A DNA stretch of 64,000 nt, from NCBI RefSeq assembly GCF_002858675.1, contig NZ_PJZF01000012.1, positions 1-64,000 on the forward strand, in the 5' to 3' direction. Shown piece after piece: positions 62,834 to 64,000 of this stretch; position 1 is the first letter of the stretch; the number at the start of each line of letters is the position of its first letter. The notes beneath the pieces are model-generated. The model had not been told where the DNA came from. It did not search any database and saw nothing but the letters and a program-made list of their open reading frames with translations. The position numbers and the translations under genes are program-made. Source of the stretch: Chimaeribacter californicus (lineage in GTDB: Bacteria; Pseudomonadota; Gammaproteobacteria; Enterobacterales; Enterobacteriaceae).

Positions 62834-63390
62834 TGAATTTCTCCTGTTGCCGGCTGGCGGTTCAGCGCCAACGTGTTGAGGTGCCGTGTCACGGCTGATT
62901 GGTAGGTTCGGGCCGCCTTGCCGCCAGTCGGATGGTGATAACACCCCGCCGCCTGCAACCAGCTTCCCGGATTGCGCACATAGCAGGCCCGCAAAATCTG
63001 CGCTGCGACATGGAGGTTGAGATAGGGATCAAAGGCGTCCCAGGTGGAAGCGAAGTGATGGCCGTTCCAGCCCAAATTGACCTGGGCGATGCCGACATCA
63101 ATCCGTTTAAGCGGGTAACGCTGCATAAACCCCATCAGAGCGTGATAGGCGTCCCGGCGCGAGGCATAGCGGTAACCTTTTCCGGCCACGTTGATTGTCC
63201 ACGGCCACGGGCGCACCCCGTGCGCCAGCTTGCGTGATGACTCAGTCAACGCCAGGCTGTAGAGCGCTTCGGCAGGCACATTCTCCTGCCGGGCGATGTG
63301 CAGATAACCGGATGGAATAACCTGCCCCGCCTCACAGGTGACAGAGACCAGACCGGCCAGCATTAACACCCTCAGTTTGCCGGTTGCCAT
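62830..63390 (-). CDS. Lytic transglycosylase of the transfer cluster
   Basis: A 186-residue exported SLT-family enzyme (signal about 1-20) for local opening of peptidoglycan. The catalytic Glu lies in LYSLALTESSRKL; MQRYPLKRIDVGIAQVNLGW and HVAAQILRACY complete the SLT pattern. The start at 63390 opens the signal peptide; overlaps the upstream gene by 19 bases. Confidence 0.9.
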   Translation of the reverse strand: MATGKLRVLMLAGLVSVTCEAGQVIPSGYLHIARQENVPAEALYSLALTESSRKLAHGVRPWPWTINVAGKGYRYASRRDAYHALMGFMQRYPLKRIDVGIAQVNLGWNGHHFASTWDAFDPYLNLHVAAQILRACYVRNPGSWLQAAGCYHHPTGGKAARTYQSAVTRHLNTLALNRQPATGEIQ

Positions 63391-64000
63391 CCGTTGCCCT
63401 CCTGCTGTAACACTACCGGCATCAATCCATTGCCGTACTTCAGCCATTTGCCGCCGTCATGATTTAGCGTGATGCGGCGTGATTTCACCTTATCAGCCGG
63501 GATATTGTGTTTCTTCGCCCAGGCGCGTACCGCCTCATCTTTGCCGCCGCTGCCGACCAGATAGATATCCAGTGGCCGGTTAGTTGCCAGCAACTGTGTG
63601 AGTTTTCGGTCACACGGCGGGCACTCAGCCCTGACAAACAACGCCAGCCGACTCTCATCGTCCTGAACCGGCAGAATGCCGGGAAACAGGCGCGGCCAGG
63701 CGTCATTCACTTCACGCTGAAAGGCCAGCTCAGCCTCAACCCGCTGGTAATCCTGCTTCACCGTCAGCTCTGCGTAGTGTCGGCGCTCTTCATCGGTGCG
63801 TGCTTCAATGCCCAGCATGGTGAGCGGATCTAACCCCGGTGAGAGCAGCCCGCGCCGCCCTTGCTTCAGTTGTTCATAGCGTTCCCACTCCTCCACACTC
63901 AGCCCCCACGCTTGCGCCTGTTGTTTCATTTGTTGCTGCTCCAGCGCCTGTAAGGTAGTGGTGACAACCTGGCTGCTTTCTTTTTCCTGACTGACCGAAG
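63372..64000 (-). CDS. ICE protein, PFL_4693 family (thioredoxin-like), 5' end missing
   Basis: The frame stays open from its stop at 63372 to the window edge with no stop, so the gene probably begins outside. A Met at 63929 exists, but the residues before it (VVTTTLQALEQQQ) look like coding sequence, and a signal peptide is expected further out. Contains the redox-type CPPC motif (AECPPCDRKL) and YLVGSGGKDEAVRAWAKKHN, typical of the TIGR03759-type ICE proteins. Confidence 0.85.
   Translation of the reverse strand, partial: SVSQEKESSQVVTTTLQALEQQQMKQQAQAWGLSVEEWERYEQLKQGRRGLLSPGLDPLTMLGIEARTDEERRHYAELTVKQDYQRVEAELAFQREVNDAWPRLFPGILPVQDDESRLALFVRAECPPCDRKLTQLLATNRPLDIYLVGSGGKDEAVRAWAKKHNIPADKVKSRRITLNHDGGKWLKYGNGLMPVVLQQEGNGWQPAN

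Noticed and set aside
31704-64000. Right attachment site and full element boundaries
   Set aside because: No second copy of the tRNA-Phe 3' end was found in the window; the element evidently continues past 64000.

Overview
The first ~31.7 kb is an enterobacterial core chromosome. The gene order tktA, loiP, speB, speA, metK, galP, sprT, endA, rsmE, gshB, yqgE, yqgF, yggR, yggS … yggL, trmB, mutY, yggX, mltC, speC, tRNA-Phe matches the E. coli 'speC-tktA' neighbourhood. Three differences stand out: proC lies between yggS and yggT, glsB and nirBDC-cysG are inserted before yggL, and nupG is absent. With the high GC, this suggests a member of the Enterobacterales outside the Escherichia/Salmonella group, most likely Yersiniaceae (Serratia-like). 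That genus-level guess rests on gene order only.

At 31628-31703 there is a tRNA-Phe(GAA) gene. Everything to its right up to the window end is an integrative and conjugative element (ICE) of the SPI-7/PFGI-1 type with an SXT/TOL-like coupling protein. Next to the tRNA are a tyrosine recombinase and a MobH-type relaxase. From 64.0 kb down to 43.0 kb, read leftwards, runs a nearly complete mating-pair-formation cluster in the order known from Pseudomonas fluorescens PFL_4693 to PFL_4711: thiol-domain protein, lytic transglycosylase, TraD, DUF4400 protein, RAQPRD protein, small membrane proteins, TraL/E/K/B-like, lipoprotein, TraC ATPase, thioredoxin-like, TraU-like, TraH-like, TraG. The right end of the element is outside the window.

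The ICE backbone is interrupted by AT-rich cargo: a DUF4062 protein (34.4 kb), a DUF2726 membrane protein (41.8 kb), a secreted lipase-like protein with a divergent membrane protein (48-50 kb) and a solitary ParA-type ATPase inside the transfer cluster (58.4 kb). A 35.5-38.1 kb module holds anti-restriction genes (ArdC-like and ArdB/KlcA-like) and small genes. A 38.1-41.7 kb segment carries a second tyrosine recombinase and a YadA-type trimeric autotransporter.

The most unusual signals are non-coding. (1) Four genes of the anti-restriction module each follow a short leader that can fold either into a hairpin plus U-tract (terminator) or into a competing, covarying hairpin; this is the layout of an attenuation switch. 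(2) Two clusters of a repeated pseudoknot-like unit (five units), with UUCG-capped hairpins on the minus strand and compensatory changes in several helices, flank the second recombinase and the adhesin. (3) A densely structured stretch at 40.9-41.4 kb and a cluster of inverted repeats at 58.1-58.3 kb have no assigned function. The chromosome also offers a possible 25-codon leader peptide whose stop overlaps the speA start.
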